A DNA stretch of 63,079 nucleotides, from assembly GCA_013365325.1 (NCBI GenBank), contig JABVXV010000350.1:1-63079 (forward strand). The letters run 5' to 3'. A program made the position numbers and the translations under genes. Below are positions 12,992-28,800 of this stretch, piece by piece; the first letter of the stretch is position 1; each line of letters begins with the position of its first letter. The notes beneath the pieces were generated by a model, which was given only the letters and a program-made list of their open reading frames with translations, ran no database searches and was not told where the DNA came from. Source of the DNA: Dipetalonema caudispina (lineage: Eukaryota; Nematoda; Chromadorea; Rhabditida; Onchocercidae).

Positions 12992-14885
12992 AATCTTTAA
13001 TTTAAGTGTCTTCTTCTATTACTGTATTATTGTTGTGCATGCTCAAATGCATTTCTGAGCACAGAGAGTTTTTTTCTTAATTTTTGATCTTTTTTATTCC
13101 GTTCCAACTGCTAATCTTGGTCTTCCCTCTCATTCTATCGTCTCCCTTTCATTTATATGTTCTTCGAAACGTTCGCTAACTTCATAACCTTCAGAACTGC
13201 ATCCATTCAACTGCACCATTAGTTATCATCACTCTATGATGAATTTAGGCTTTTGCTTGTGCATTTTGTATGTTTGCTATGTTCGTTTTGCTGTTTCTAA
13301 CCTTCAAAGTGAAACGCTTATGAAATAGTTTCATCGGTTTTCATTGAAAGTTGTGATTGTACGAAACGTAATTTTTGTATTTTATTTTTTCCTCTCCATA
13401 TACCTCTCATTACTAGTTATATCTTAAATCAGTTTCTAACTTTGTTTATTTTAAAACTAAATATACACTCTCTGTTTGTATAGGTTTTTTGTGTATTCAG
13501 CTTATAGGGGTGGCCAGATATCAGTTAAGTTTGCACAGATAGATGAGCCGTTATTCGGTAATATCAAGAAGTTAGGAAAGATAAGGTGACTGAAAGCTTT
13601 GCTTCCCATCTTCAATTCTATCCTGTACAACAAACATTCGAAAAATCAAGAAGTGCCATACATTTTCCCTTTTCTTCACTTCTTTATCCTATCTTCAATC
13701 CTATATCATTTTGCTTTCGCTTGTTTCGTACTTTTCCCAGCCACTCAATCAACCAAATTACCAGTTAGTTTAATTGTAAATTACCCACTGGTTGGATTGT
13801 TTTTCTCGTTCAGTTAAAATTTCCGGTGATTATTTGGATATTTTATTAAACAGATTAATAATCAGTACTACTGCGTTTCTACAACTGTGACAGTGATACA
13901 TATTATTGCTCTATCACACTACTGCTATCTTGCCGTATCGTATTTTTAGTACTGCTACTACAACGGTATCATACTTTTACTGCATTATCACTGCAATTTT
14001 TTCATTTATTTCTCAAGAAAACCAAGCACCTGAATTGATAAAATATTAATTTTCTTTAAAATCTGATTTGGAAAAAAAAATATTTCAAATTCATCTAATT
14101 CATTATCCAAGAGGACAAAAAAGGAGAAAAAGAAAAGATGCTTTTCAAATTTAGTTGGTCTTTTCATACGAAACAGCAATATTTCTATCATAAATATCAT
14201 CAACTGGGTGAGTTATAACTTGTAAATCTTTCTGACATTCATAAGTTGTTAAATTACTTGTCAGATCTTATTTAATTGTTCTGAGGGAAATCGAACTGTA
14301 GAAATAAGCACCAAGAGAGGAGAAATTATCGAAGAATTCTTATAATTCTGTTTTTTATATCTGGAGAAATATGGATGCGCGGGAATTTCTGTGTCTCTAT
14401 GATCTTTCCAAAACTCTGGATTGTTTATTCATTTTTTATAAGATTAACATGGAACTTTTTTAGCATTAGCTTCCGTTATCTTGTCATCTTTTCTCTTGAG
14501 TAGTGAATGAAAAGTTTCTCAATTTCACTAGCAAGCAGTTATGTAATGTATGAGAATGATTAGTAAAGTAATTACCAGAAATAGCCATATCAATGACAAC
14601 ATGAAGTCGTGTGGTTGTGATTTTATGACATTGTGTAGTTTAATAGAGGTTATAAAATCAAACTGTTCGATTGATTTTGAATTACACTGACAGTGAATTT
14701 AAAGTGCTTTGTGGATGTGATTATTCAAGTTCCACTATTTTAAGTATGCATAAATATTTACAATACATTAGGATATAGTATGGTAAGGTACAGCAATATA
14801 ATGTAGTGTGGTGCAATATTGACAATAAATTATGCTGTAATCTAGAATGTCATTCACCCCATTGTTTGCTCCACCACTTTTTCAG

Positions 14886-16767
14886 ATCTAAACGCCGAAA
14901 AGGATTTCGATAAAATAATGAATTCGGCCGATTCACTGAATATTGGTGGGAATCTACAAGGAGCTCAGGAGGATACACCACGTAAAGTGGATACTTTCAT
15001 GCAGGTAAGAAACATTTGTTGTTTCATCCAACAGTTAAGAATTTAATAAGGGGGACGTAGTAATAAGTATAAATGAATTGGATAAATAACGAAACGAGTA
15101 GGCTGATAACTGCCGTAAAGAACCACGTAAAATTAACGAGTTATCAATTCTTGAAATTATATTTTGAAGTTTAAAATCACCAAAGCATTTCTTCTTGTAT
15201 TACAAAACTCGAGATTTGAAAGCAAAGTTGGTGAAATTTTTCTTTATTGTTAAATTTCATTAAAATTCCTAAGCAAAAATCATTGTTTTGAGGATTTAGA
15301 GTAATAGCACATTGTTTATGATAGTATATTATTGTATTTTTAGCCATATCTTTCGTTTTTGTTGTGTAAGTGTCCATCATTTAATGAATTCCCATAATTA
15401 GTTATTCGGAAAGAAACGGATCAGAAGATTTTATTACAGATTTGCTAACTGTATGCAAATTACAGTTAAATTCATGATAAGTTTCTCATCTTCTGTATCA
15501 TTTTTTTTCTTTCGGTTTTTCAAGTTCAAGATTTTTGTACCGCAGCGACTACACGTTAAAAAATATCAGTGATTTAAAGTCGAGAAAAGTATTATTTTTT
15601 CATCCTTTTTCATCTCTGTATAGAGAAGGGCTTTTGGATTTTGAAAAGTGGGTCCGTCCATTTTTGTTGCTGTTCATTAATGACATATTTTGGACTAGAG
15701 GGAACTAACATTTTACGGAAGTTAACGATTTTCACCATTCGGATCGTTATCCGAAAACTGGACAATAAAGATAGAAATATTATGATATACTGTTTCTAAA
15801 CCCTCTTATCTCCTTTTTTGCTATATAAGTGTACTCTTTGCAGTTATCCCAAAGTTAAAGCGTTACGAGATGAAAAAGGTTGTTTTATTTTTAAAATTCA
15901 ACGAAAAATGAAAGCAGTTTTTTTATAATGCAGTTAATATCGATGAGTCCTTGTATAGTGGATAATATTGACCCTCAATATTTATCGTTTCTTTCACCGT
16001 TTTATGGATCATCCGACTGTCTGGTGTATTCTTTGTTCCATTATATTTTATTGTTGTAAAATAGAATTTGACTTTTTTTGGAAATCTCGAAAAGCAATTA
16101 TAAATGGGTAAGTTTACGGGAATCAAATATCTTACCTAGGTAGAAGCACTAGTTATTGATTTTTTTACCATTTCTTATCTCTTTTCCGAAAAATTATGTG
16201 ATTGATACATGTGACAAGGCCATTTAATTAATTAATCATTTCCTTCCCCTCTTTTTTCTCTATATCTCTTTCCATTAGTTGTTGCGCTTTCATAGTGGGG
16301 TTTTGTTATGGGAGTTACATATTTTATCTTATTTCAAGTATTGCACCGTGCTGCTTTCTGCCATCATTCCTGTCCTTTCTTCCACTATGTTAGCATTCAC
16401 CACAAAAAACGTGGTCGTAAGCTAAGTGCATTCATACGTTCAATCACAATTGTCATTAAGAAAACGCATTTTGCCTGTCATTTATCCTTTTATCCATTGT
16501 TGATTAAGTGTTTACCGGCTATCACCAAGATTGTATTTGAGTATTTACTACAGTACATTCTTCTATGATGGTCTAATCCCATGTCATACATAGTCTTGTC
16601 ATATATTGTTAACACTTAACACTTTATCCGTAGTGTGTTTTAGTTGTCATATCATTGCATTTATTCCACACCATATATTAAAATATCTTTTTGTAGTTTC
16701 AGTCATTAGGTGTTTATCAGTATATTTTATATCTTTCTAATTTGAGACATACGGTGCATACATACAC

Positions 16768-16820
<53 letters not shown>

Positions 16821-19800
16821 ACATACACATACTGCTATGTTACCGATTAGATGAATTAATATTTGTCTGTAATAACAAAATGGAAAATGGAAAAGAGAAG
16901 GAATTATTATTTGACTTTTGTTACGAAAATTCCTAAAAATATATTCATACAAAAAAGGGACATTTCTAGTGTAGGAATAGCATGGTAAATATTTCATATG
17001 TTAGTAAGAGAAAGGAATGAGAATGATTTTTTCCTGAACTTCAAAAACAATGAAAAAAAAGTCACTAACATGGTTCTGGTATTACTAAATTGCGTCAAAA
17101 ACTGGATGTTTCTAGATAATCTTAAAATATTCTGCTTATCACCAGTCATAATATGATTTCTTATTACCATCTTTCGTCATGAAACCTTCTAAAATATGAA
17201 AATGTAAATGTATTTACACATTTTTATATCTTTTAAATCTTCTCGAGTATTTTAATTTTCATTCAGTTATATTTGCATTTCCAAGTTTTGCTAATCTTTT
17301 TTTTCAACAGTAGTAGTGTTGTTGAAGATTTTGATTAATACTGAAATATTAATATCGAAAACAACCACGGAGATTGGGTAAAAAAAAGATGACAAGTTGA
17401 TTCTTTGATTGCTAAGTAAAATTTCCGAAATTGCATTGATATTATTTATTATAGCACGTAGTTTATTGTATTTGAAGTAGTGTGATGATTAAATAATACT
17501 TTTGGTGAGAGATAAAGTGGCAAAGTTTTAAAACTTTCTCAGTGTAAAATATTTGGTAAGCTACAATCAACGTTAATTACATTGCTCCTGCATAATTGTG
17601 GTTATATGTGAGATTTTCATGGTGTTAACAGACATGTTAGTTGTACTGGACACTGTTAATCTAACAAATCTTTGATTGGCTGAAGTTTCCCTTTTCTCGA
17701 GTTGGAAAAAAATTTTTTTTCGATTTGAAAGTAAATATGATATTACCATCATATCGGTGGTAGTTTTGAAAAATCTGGTTTGAATTGGCTCTGTTTTCAT
17801 TCGGTTCCTTTTAATTATATTCCGAAGAAATACCAAATGTTATCGCCAATTCTGAGCATATTCAACTAAATGTGACAAAAAATGATTGTTAAAGTATGGG
17901 AATTTTTCGGGAAAAAATCTCACTGAAACTTGAATCCAAAGGATTTAAATTTTTTATGGGAAAAGAAAAATTTAATTTTAAAGAAAGTTTTTCATCATCT
18001 ATAACTGGTATTCAGGTGATTATTTTGAGGTATGAAACGGTAACTTTAAAGGGAGATATGTACGATTTCCAATAATTTTCAAGGAGGGAATAGGCAAATC
18101 ATTTGATTTTACAATATACCAGATTGTTCTTTAAGTCTAATTACCTCTGATTAACATTTGATAAACCGGCTTTCGATTTTATGTCACGAAGCTGGTTTCT
18201 TTTGATGTGTACATATATGTGAGTTTCTTTTGTTGTAAAATTGAACCTGAGTAGCTCACAAAATGATAATATAGCATTATGCGTAAAGGAAGAAAATCCT
18301 TGAAATACCGATTTTTGCTTTAATTCTGATTTTAGTGAAATGTTAAATTACCATGATTTATGGAATTTTAAAAAATGAGTTGTGGATAAATGAAATAAGA
18401 AAGAGAAAAATTTAATTAGCATTCTGTATTGGATGGTGGAATGTACAAATGATCGATCAATCTTTTCATGTCTTTGAAATTTTGGCAATATTGATTGGTT
18501 TATTACTGTCATTTTATTACATTCTTTTTTTCTTCGATAATACTTATATTTCTCTTTGTACAGGGTTCTGAGAATCAGGAAAGTCCTGGCGCTGGTTCGA
18601 CGCATTCATCGATTTCGCCTCCGATATCGCTGATGCACGATATTACAGCGGTAACATCACCAACAACTATTACTAGTCAGCAAACTACTACTACAATACC
18701 CGTAACATTATCTCAAATGTAAATTAATTTCTGTTAAAAAATTATTTGCAATTTTAATTAAAATGGACGTATTGACATTACATTATAATGAATATAATTT
18801 AAATAGTAGCATTTATATGAATGTAAAAAGGTTTACTTGAGATTATCTCCATACAACATTTCGTGCGGACTAAGTTGTTATGATCCAATGTTTTTGGAGT
18901 ATCGAGTGCAGCAAAATCGTGTTTCTCTTGTCAGAAAAAGGTGTTTTGTGACCGTATTAGATTCTAGTTCAAATTTTTCTTTACTCTTGAAACGATTTTG
19001 TATAGGGCGATATTGGGTATAGTATCACGAGAAATGTGCACTTCATCAATGTCTTTTAATTTTGAATTGTAGTTTGATTCCTTCCTTGTCTCAATTCCAT
19101 TCAGTTATGCTGTTTATTAAGTGAGTCTATTACTGTAGTACTTTTTCTTTTAAGTGCGCATCTCATCAACAGATTGGTCAAATGGATTGATTCATGGTTA
19201 ATTTCATGAGATTGGTGAAGAAATGAGTTTAAATGCAGGCAGTTATGCAATTATTGCGGTTATAAGATTTTTTGGAATCCCTACCAGGAATTCCGGAACT
19301 TTCTAACCATTTAAATTCTGAATTTAAAAGTTTAAAGATGTACACCAACAGCTGCTCCACTCGGTAGCCATCAGATTTTGATCGATCCAACAACCGGCCA
19401 ACATTTTTTGGTATCTTCTACACCACCACCAACACATGCACAAATAATTTATCAGCCGGTTTATTACTCTGCTACACCGGCACAACCGGTTTATTATCAT
19501 CCTTTTACATCCGGAACTCATGGTTAGTCCACTGCAATTTCTTGCTATAAGTTATATTTAATACTTTTATTATATGAGAGGTACAAAGATAGCAACATAA
19601 AATATGTTGGTTCTAGCACTGCCTGAAGAGGGTCAATTTACTTTCTTTTTTATTTTTTCGTTCTTCGTAGTACTTTTCGATGTTTTGGTTGCTTCAAGCG
19701 AAAAATCCAGTTTTTTTCGGGTTACCTCACCTGTTTCTTTCAAATAAGTTGAAGTTTTTGGTTTTACTGGAAAAAGTTAAGAGCTGAAGTGGGTTCTTAA

Positions 19801-22800
19801 CTACAGGTGCATATGTCGTAGCTGCCACACCAATAACCACTTCCCAAACCGGGAGTCAAATGGCACCGCCACATATGACACTTGGACAGCGCTTTTCTTC
19901 AACTCCACCACCGCCGACGACTGCTCAAAGTACCACCGGATGTTTTATACGCAGTGTTGCTGATTTCGATGACACAAGGTAATTCTTTTTTTTCTTCTGA
20001 AATTTTGTGATTCCAGAGTCAAGCTTTGGTTGGACAAATAAGTGTCATATAGTTCATCTACGAGGTTGGAACTATTCTACTGCACTAGGTTGACCTGAGG
20101 AATTATTTGCTGCACCAATATTTACCATTTATTGTAATTATAAGTTCGCACATAAATGTGCTAATTAGAAATCTTTGCATGATCTATTTTCATTCACTAT
20201 TTGATGTTTTGCTTTCAGATCAGCTGTAACAACCGATGAAAGGCATACGGTTTACGAACATCCATTAATGTCGACAGCAAGAAGCCGTGCGGTGGATGCA
20301 AAACAGATCCTTATTTCAAAAAATTGTAAATCTTTCTGCCAGCATATTCAAGTTTGCAACTATTTGAAGTCATGTTCGAATTTTGAGTTTTATTTGTAAT
20401 TATTCGGTTCAGAATCACAAACTCGTGGAACCTAAATAGTTGCTTTTTCCCCTTAATTGCATGTGGTGTAACGTATATTATAGATATCTTTTTCAGCCAT
20501 CTCACCGCCACATTCTTCACCTGTTTTGTCCAAAAACTGCTCAATATTTGATAATTTGACAACTACACTGTTGGGTAATCCACAAAAGACTCCTGCACAA
20601 ATGCGCCCACAAGAGGCCATCACGTATCAGGAAGCTGTTAGTAAGCCAGTCATTTCCGCCAGTGGCACCACTATAGGACATGTAAGTGCGAATATATTGC
20701 TTTGTATGAAATAAAAATTTACTTGGAACCTCGCAAGACTTTCCATCAATAGTATTAACTTCAGAATTACAGCGCTGCATTAAAAAATGAGGCAGTTTGT
20801 AATTCCAAACCTTATGCTACATTTTAATATATCTTTTATCACAAAATAAAAAGATAAACTCATACAGTAAGGAACTGAGATGTGAAAACTTCGATTCACT
20901 ACTATGGTGTTAGATTTTTTGAAACGAATTGAATAAAAAAAGCAAGGATTATTCTGTATAACAAATTCCTGGATAAGTAAGGATAAAATGATACTCACTG
21001 GAAAAAAGCGAAGTTCATTAATTCTAGATTTTTAAAATTAGCATGTTAATGGTCCTAATGATGATGATAACAATTTTTCTTTGCAGGCTCAAACGGAAGA
21101 AGGTGAAAGGACGCCGTTATTTGGCGCTGCACCCTCATGGTGGGGTGAAAATGGTGCTTCCAATGTGCAAGTTCGAAGTGATGGCGAAAACACAAAGTAA
21201 AAATAATCAGTTTATTTTTCACTTTACTTTTCGACCTGCATTGCTTTTTTTAAAGTAACCTACCCAATTTCTTTCTGAATCCATGTTAATTTCCTGCTCA
21301 TGCTGATTATGACCAATAATTTTTTTGCTTATCTATTGCTTCAAGTTGTTGGAGCCCTTTCTTGCTTTAATTAGGTTACATGTTTTGGCATCATCCAATT
21401 ATTCTATCACTACTGTTGCTGGCTCTGATTAATTTGTCTTGTCGGATACGGAAATGATGAAAAGAAGCTGTTCGCAACACAAAGGATGAGTGGGATGAGA
21501 TTGAAAATTTTTTCTGAATTCTTCTTAGGCTTTGAATTCGTTTTCTAATCTCCCTGCATTTTGCTTCATAATTTCTTTTAAATTTCCATATTCATTTGTT
21601 ATAGAGGTAATTTTAATTATTTGCAAGTTTTGGTTTTTATTTTTTTAATTGATTTAAACGAATGAATTCAAATTGGAATTTAAACCAAATTTTAAATTTT
21701 CATTTATTATAGGGGTGCAGCTACCGGAAGTGTTCATCGGCCATTAAAATCGATTAGGATGGATATTGACCTGAATGAGCCTTTTGTCGATGAAGAAGCA
21801 AAAAAAGAGAATAAAGCAAAAGGTTACTTTTAGCACTGAATTAGTCACAAATTATTAATATTGAGAGATTTTTTGGATTTAAATTAAACTATGGGTGATT
21901 CAAGTTTGGGATTCTGACTTAATCTTCAATGTCAACTTAAAAATTTGTAGCTGGACAACGTACATTATCTTCAACTGCATTTACTGTTTCCTTCGACAGT
22001 GAAGAAGACTCACAGAAAGTAAATTTATCACTTCAAGACGCTGCTAAGAAAACTTCATCCAGGTAGCGAAATCGTTTCAAATTTTGCTGATCTCATTTTG
22101 ATGCGGCCGTAGCAATACTTCAAAATTGTCTTTTATTTTAAAATTATAAGTTTCAACTTCAAATTTAATTTCGAAATTTACGAGTTTCATCATATATATA
22201 TGGACTAGACTTGGGTATATATCTACATTTTTATTATTTGCAACATCTCGTTTACGATTTTTAGTTAAAAGATTGATAAGATATCAAATAGCAATAACAT
22301 AGCCATGAAAAGTACGTGTTTCTAGGCGATTTATGAGAAGAAGTATGCCAGCAGCTGGATTAGTTTCTAAAGGTACCGCAGCGAAAATAGCCGGCTTAAC
22401 AGCTGCATCCAGTGATCCTAAGCAGTACTTGCTGAATAAGATGTTGATGGGAGTTGGCGAAGGTAAGAGAGATTTAAATTTACTCATTTGATAGGAGCGT
22501 TGAGTACAAATTGAATTCGTTATAATACACTTTGGCGTGGTAGCTCTTCAGAAAATTCTAGAACTTTTATTGTATTTCTCAACGTGTAACTTTTGTAATT
22601 CACTTGAAGCATCAAAATTCTGTGCATCTTACTGATCACTTTTTGGATTAAAATCGAGGTTTCCTGAACTTGGAGCAGAAAAGGAATATTGATTCGAGCA
22701 ATTTATTTCGAAAACTTCTGTATCATCAACTGTCAGTTGTCTTTTAGAATGCGGTGAAGGACCAGATCTGATTACATCATGCGAACAAGGAGGAAGGAAG

Positions 22801-25800
22801 CCGGATACTGACGATACATTAAGCGAAGCAGGAACTTATGTTGTCGGTCAGCCGTTAGTTGTTGTTACAAAAAAACAGAAAGATCTGTTCAAGAGCATGC
22901 AGCGAAAGAATTCAACTTTACTTGCAGCAAAGATTCATCGTTAATAAGCAATTTTTTTCATCCGAAGGAACTTGTCATTAATATTTGATTTTAGCAACAA
23001 TTTTTTTTTTTTTTTCAAATAAAAAAATTACGTAATATTCAATTCATTTCTTCACTTCGATCAGAATAGCTGCAGTTCGATTGATTTTCCTTTTCACATT
23101 ATCAGCTGCACTTTTCGATCTAGATGATTTTGAATTTTTACCATTTACATACCTCCATATAGATGCATGGCTGTGGGAAATGGCAGGATCTTAATATTTC
23201 ATTGTCATTCTTCAACAATGCTGTTTTTGTCCGTCGTAACTCACCTGGTGTTTTTAACTTGAGTATTTTTAAGATGGTGATCATGTGAATCAGATGGTAA
23301 CTTCGCAAACTGTGAAAGATTCCGATGTAGAAAGTGTTTCAAGGTATTGTTTTTCTGTTGTAAGTTTAGACTAGAATATGTTTATATTTCTCCGTGGTGA
23401 ATATTCTTATAATTAGCTCTAGCAATAGATATGATATTAGTTTTCTTGTAAAAATCTAGTTTTTATTTCAATATTTTTCAGTGAATCGACAACGACCCAA
23501 AGCACAGAAAATATGCGTCAAACTATGCCAAAACGTGTGGGATCGGTAGGTAATTTCTGTAGCTTTTTTCGATTGCTCCAAAGATAATTTTTCTTTAGGT
23601 AGACCGCTGTAATCGAATCAGTCAAACAGCATTTTGAATGGTTCAGTATTTTTTCTCCAATTCTTGTTTACATCTACTTATGTTTTGTGTCCCAATTTCC
23701 TGTTTCAGATCCTGCCTCAAATCAATGAGAATGTAAGTAATACAGGTGATGGGACGGAAAGTAACGAACATCTCTTACGTGAACTGTTACGTCTTAGTTC
23801 TGGACGAGTTGGTCAACGCCGCGGTATTGGTGAGCATCAAGTTGTTGCACCATCTACACCACCGCTTTCGAATTCATCTCGTCTAACTGCTGCAACGGGG
23901 ACTCATGTAGGGGTTGCACGTCGTCCAGAAACTTCTAGGATGGAGGAACGTCAGTATAGTTCGCACCGCTTATGTACTGTGGCTTCATCTTCACGTGCAG
24001 CACTGTCATCCCAAGTGCATCGTACACAACCAGTTGCTGGTGCAAGTGGAATAAATGATAACACTTTCAGGTATTTATGTTAGTTGAAGTTGATAATGCA
24101 TCATAAATAGCCTAAATTTTCCTAAATACGCTTGTTTTTGAATTCAGAAAATTGAAGAAAAATACTAATCATTGTTAACCATTCCGCATAAATATTTTTA
24201 ATAATTATATATCACACATCATTCGTTGCTTTTAATAACTGATGTGAATTGGATGGCAAATCTTGTACATTTTTTTTTGCCAGAAAACCTTACGTGGCTG
24301 TAGTTGTGGAACAGCAGTAAATGCTGTTTATAAACTTTACTTTCATATTTTGTGATACGTTACCCTTAAGTCAAGATACCTGCTGTGATTGACAAATGAT
24401 ATGATAATGATAGCTACATATAGATCATATCATCGAGGCATATATATACTTTGTTAACGTTATACTTAATCTTTAAAGCTTTTGCGGTAATATAACTGGC
24501 ATATTAGCCGTAAACGAACCTATGGGAGAGAAACTCAAGATATCCGCATTAAGTTATATCCGCTGTGAATTGGAACGCTTACGTTTAGTCGTCTAATACA
24601 ATGAAATTTATCGGCAACTCTTAAAAATGCTCCATGCTTAATAGCTCCTGACCATTTGCACTTTTTCACCACAGTTGATAAGAAAATTTCACAAAAGTTC
24701 CTTTCTCAAATTGAAACCAAATGCTTAAATTAAATGAAATTCTGGAACTGATTGTAGGACTAAAACGGAACGACAGTAGAATACTGAGATATCAAAACGG
24801 CATTATAATGTTATAAATATGGTTTTTCTTCTTTTTTTGATATGCCGTTACATCTTCGTTCTAGTAATTTGTAACAAATTTTCACGTTCTTTTTACTGTG
24901 CTACATTAAGGAAAAATGAACTATTAATTAATCTTTAGTTTTATTTTTTCCCCTTTGTGTTACATGAAATAACTTATTTCTATTGATAACTAAATCTTGA
25001 AACAGTTTAATTTTTATCACTTCTCACTAAACTTTTTCTCTTTACTTTAAAGCAGGGCAATAAGATGTCGCAGTGAAACGTGAGTATTTTTGTATTGTAT
25101 TGTTATTTATTTTGTGGTTTGCATGCAAGTATATGTTTTCTAATAATTGCTGTAAGACTTGGCGAATTTCTAAAGCCAAACTTTATCTAACAAGAAAAGT
25201 TAAAATCGTATTGGTCGTAGTTAACAACTGTCAAAGATTTATTCTACTACCGCTCATTTATTAAATAGTAGATCACAAGTGTCTCTATCTGTTCATTTTC
25301 TTATTCGTACTAAAGCTATTGCTTTCATCATATGTTCAATTTATAAAAGAAAAAATTAAAGGGAGAAAATGGATATACCTTTTAAAGTGGATAAGCGGAT
25401 TTCAGAAAATGGGCAGCTAGTTAAAGGGAGGAGGGAAGAACAGGAGACCAATAAAAAGAGTTTCTCAAATTTTATGTCATCATTCTTACATACTGTTTGT
25501 AATTCCGCATGTAATTTGCATTTATCGCCGCTTATGAGCAAGGACTAACAAGTTTCGTTCAATAATCTGTTGCACGTCAAAAAAAGACATGTCACACTTT
25601 TGCACGTCATAAATTTTACAATATTACTTTTATTTAATTAAAAAAAAAGGAAAAAGAAAGTTTGCATATTTGTACTTAAGCCTTTTTGAAAGTGTGGTTA
25701 GCAGAGATGTCTATGTTTATGTACTTCCTCATGTTTTGCTCATCACTAACAAGGAGGGACTATTAATGTAGCATAGGTACCATTAATATACCGAATTTTC

Positions 25801-28800
25801 GTCAAATTCATTGCTGAAAATGTATGATCGTATTTCATTAAAAATCAACACGAAAAGGGAAAAAGTTATCCATTTCAAATGTTTTTTCAAAATTCGGTAA
25901 TTTTTTATATTTGTTAAAATTTAAATTTTATGATGTAACCTTTTTCTTCAAAATTTCAGACGTGGTGATGGTGGTCGATATTCGATGCGATTTTCTGGTA
26001 TTAATAATAAGGGTCATCCAACTTCTGTGGCGGTAAGTCGGAACGATAGACCGCCATTCCGTGTTGGTGGTAGTGGAAGAAATCAGGTAAAAATTGTTTA
26101 TTGAGTTTTTATTTATTTTAAATTTGAACTTCATTTTACTGCAAAATACTGAAATCATACATCGATTATATTCGACTCCTTGTTTTCTTCCACTTTTCAT
26201 TGTCTTTTGTATAGACTTTTAATAGCAATCCGTGGTTATAGATATATTTGAAATAGCATTTACTGCATATATAGTAATTACTTCCATAAGTTTTGTCTGA
26301 ACGATCAAATCCCAAGTTATTAACTTCATTGTCTAAACGAATACGGCATGCAGTCTGAGAGGGTCTACTAGTTCGGAGAAATTAAGACAGGGTCTTTCGT
26401 CAAATTGACAAAAACTTAACTGATACTATCTGAGCAATGCTATCGGATATTTTCATTAAAGTTTTTTATATTAATCATAGTTGTTGAATGAATTGTTGCC
26501 CGTTCCATTTGCTGAGTTGTGACATCGATATAAATGACAAATTTTAAGTTTTTACGCTTTAGATTCATTCTAAGACTTACCTAACTCCACGTAGGGCTGC
26601 ATAAAGTAGATTTTCTCCAATTCTAAAAATATAGAAAGATTGTTGGTCAACTCTTCCAGACAAGTGGAACGAAAGCACATAAGGAAAGTGCTGAGATGAC
26701 GGCTTGGCTAAGACGTAAGGATTATAATCCAATGAAAGCAGCAGCTGAAGCAAAGAAATTGCAGCAATTGAAAGCGCGGTAAATTTTCACTTGTTTTCTT
26801 TTGAAATGCATACATTTTATAATTTTGTTTTAACATTGATTCTTTCAACTCGAAAATTTTCAACTCAGACTTTTGCTCAAAACAAATCAAAATTCAAATC
26901 TTTGATTTCTAGAAAGTTTTATTCTAATAGAATGGGTGAAGGAGGAAACTGGCAAAGAAGGCGGGGAAGTTTAAGTGAAATATCCTGATAAATTAGCGTT
27001 ATATTTGCTAAAAGATCCGTTCCTTATATGACTTTGTTAGACATCTGAATTTGAATCATGACTGGTCAGAAATTGCCAGAAGCTGCTTTCTGATTAACCG
27101 CATGAAATCTTTCATAATTTTCATGAATTTCTTTTTTCGACAAAAATTTGAAAGTTTGGCTCATGTTGATTTTATGTTAGCTTGCAAAATATCTCCCACG
27201 AATGTCAGAACTGTCAAGAGGAGTAAGTTTTTTTTATCAAAATTTTATTATCATTATGTTCAATTTTTGTTCGATGCATGGTTATCATTGCTTTGTTGTA
27301 TATCTATAAGTTGTGGTTGTTAAATATAATTGTATTTTTTGTGAATTCCGAAGTATAACTGTATTTGTGGTCGGGCTTAGTCCGCTTTTTTGCTAGTGGC
27401 TTGTTCCTTTTTTAAATTCCCGAATTTCTTTGGGGAATTAACTTTCAACGAAATTTTGAAATTCTCCCAGAAAAACCCTAGATGATTTGGAAGTATAAGA
27501 TGATGCGTCCTCATTGCTGATAGGAGTGATGAATTCCGAAGTATTGTTCTAGACCAAATTTTTTTGTTGAAAATGGGAATCAGTGATATGGATTATATAT
27601 CGTCTGGAACATAATTTGGAATGTCTTAATAATGGTTCTATTTTGCATCATCATTGTTTGTTGTTATTGTAGTGTTTTTTTTTTTTTTTTTTTTTTTGTT
27701 GGTTGGAGACATATATGTTTTCTCGAGTGAATAATTTAACTTTGTTAAATTGTATTTCAGAGCTGACAAATTTGCATCAAATCGTTCAATATCTTTTCAT
27801 CAAGGGACTCGACCATTTACCAATATGTCGCCGGTAAGTTATTTTTGTTCTTTAGTCGTTGTTAGTCACTTTTTCCATGTTATATGCAAAATTGTTGGAT
27901 TAATTCAATTCAGTTTTAGATACAGTCCTTATTTATAATATAGTTTTTATGAAGTAATTTGTTCATTAAGTTGCTGACATCATTTACATACACTCCGTTG
28001 TTACTCTAACATGCAGCAGCTGTTTGTTTTTTGAATACTGTTTTTGTGTATATATTGAAATTGTCCCAGTTTTCTTACTACTTAATTTTCTTACTGATGT
28101 AAAAATAATCAAAATACATGACTGTTTAGACTTCTGAAACAGACTGAAGTGTTTCCATTAGAATCTTTCAGAATTAAAATTTTATACTTGTAGATCGTTC
28201 GGAATTCAAATAAAGCTCGTCACAACCGGTCGCAAGATGACTTGTCAGTTAATAATGCTGCTTGTGGGCCGGAAACAATTCTTGTCAATTATTCAAAAGG
28301 TATTACGAGGAATTTGAATAAATTACGTTCTGCTGAAGCTACTCAGGATCAGGTTGGTGTATCGCTCCAACTTTTGTCCATAGATGTATATATATATATA
28401 TATTGTTTCTCAAGGCAACAATTTTTTTTGGTACGTTTTGCTAGTGGGAAGAAGGAATTTAGGAGGTAACTTTTGATGTTGAGAATTTTAGACTCGTATA
28501 GATGGTCTTGAAAATGCCGTACAGCAACTTACAATGAAATGTAATCGAAGCATTGAATTGATAAGGTAAACAAATGATTTTGCTCTGTTTCTTTTGAAGT
28601 GGTATTGTTTCTTTACTTTTTTTGATTATATAGAATACTTTCGCTACTTGGCAGTTTAAAAGTAAAGAGACAAGTCATTTATCTTAGGATATCACGCATT
28701 CAACTGGACTTATTTTTACTCGAAGATTTGACGATATTAGATAGTAAAAAGTTTGACAGAATGAATGAATCTTTGGTTTTGTATAAATCTGTTTCCAGAA

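Larger units (their letters stand above)
6011..14885. other. AT-rich region without recognisable genes
   Basis: Apart from the tandem duplication at about 6905-7510, the TTCTA-rich tract at 9030-9320 and one small open frame at 12824-12991, this is intergenic-looking DNA with many A/T homopolymers. It could contain early exons or the promoter of the CEP170-like gene, whose first certain exon begins at the right edge. I searched for an FHA-like N-terminal exon and did not see one. Confidence 0.5.

Noticed and set aside
16308..16568. 86-codon open frame in intron 1 of the CEP170-like gene
   Set aside because: The translation is mixed but has no recognisable motif. No splice site joins it in phase to the neighbouring exons, and it lies within a long intron.
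18837..19022. 61-codon open frame between exons 2 and 3 of the CEP170-like gene
   Set aside because: It is intronic, without acceptor or donor in the needed phase. Exon 2 and exon 3 already join cleanly.
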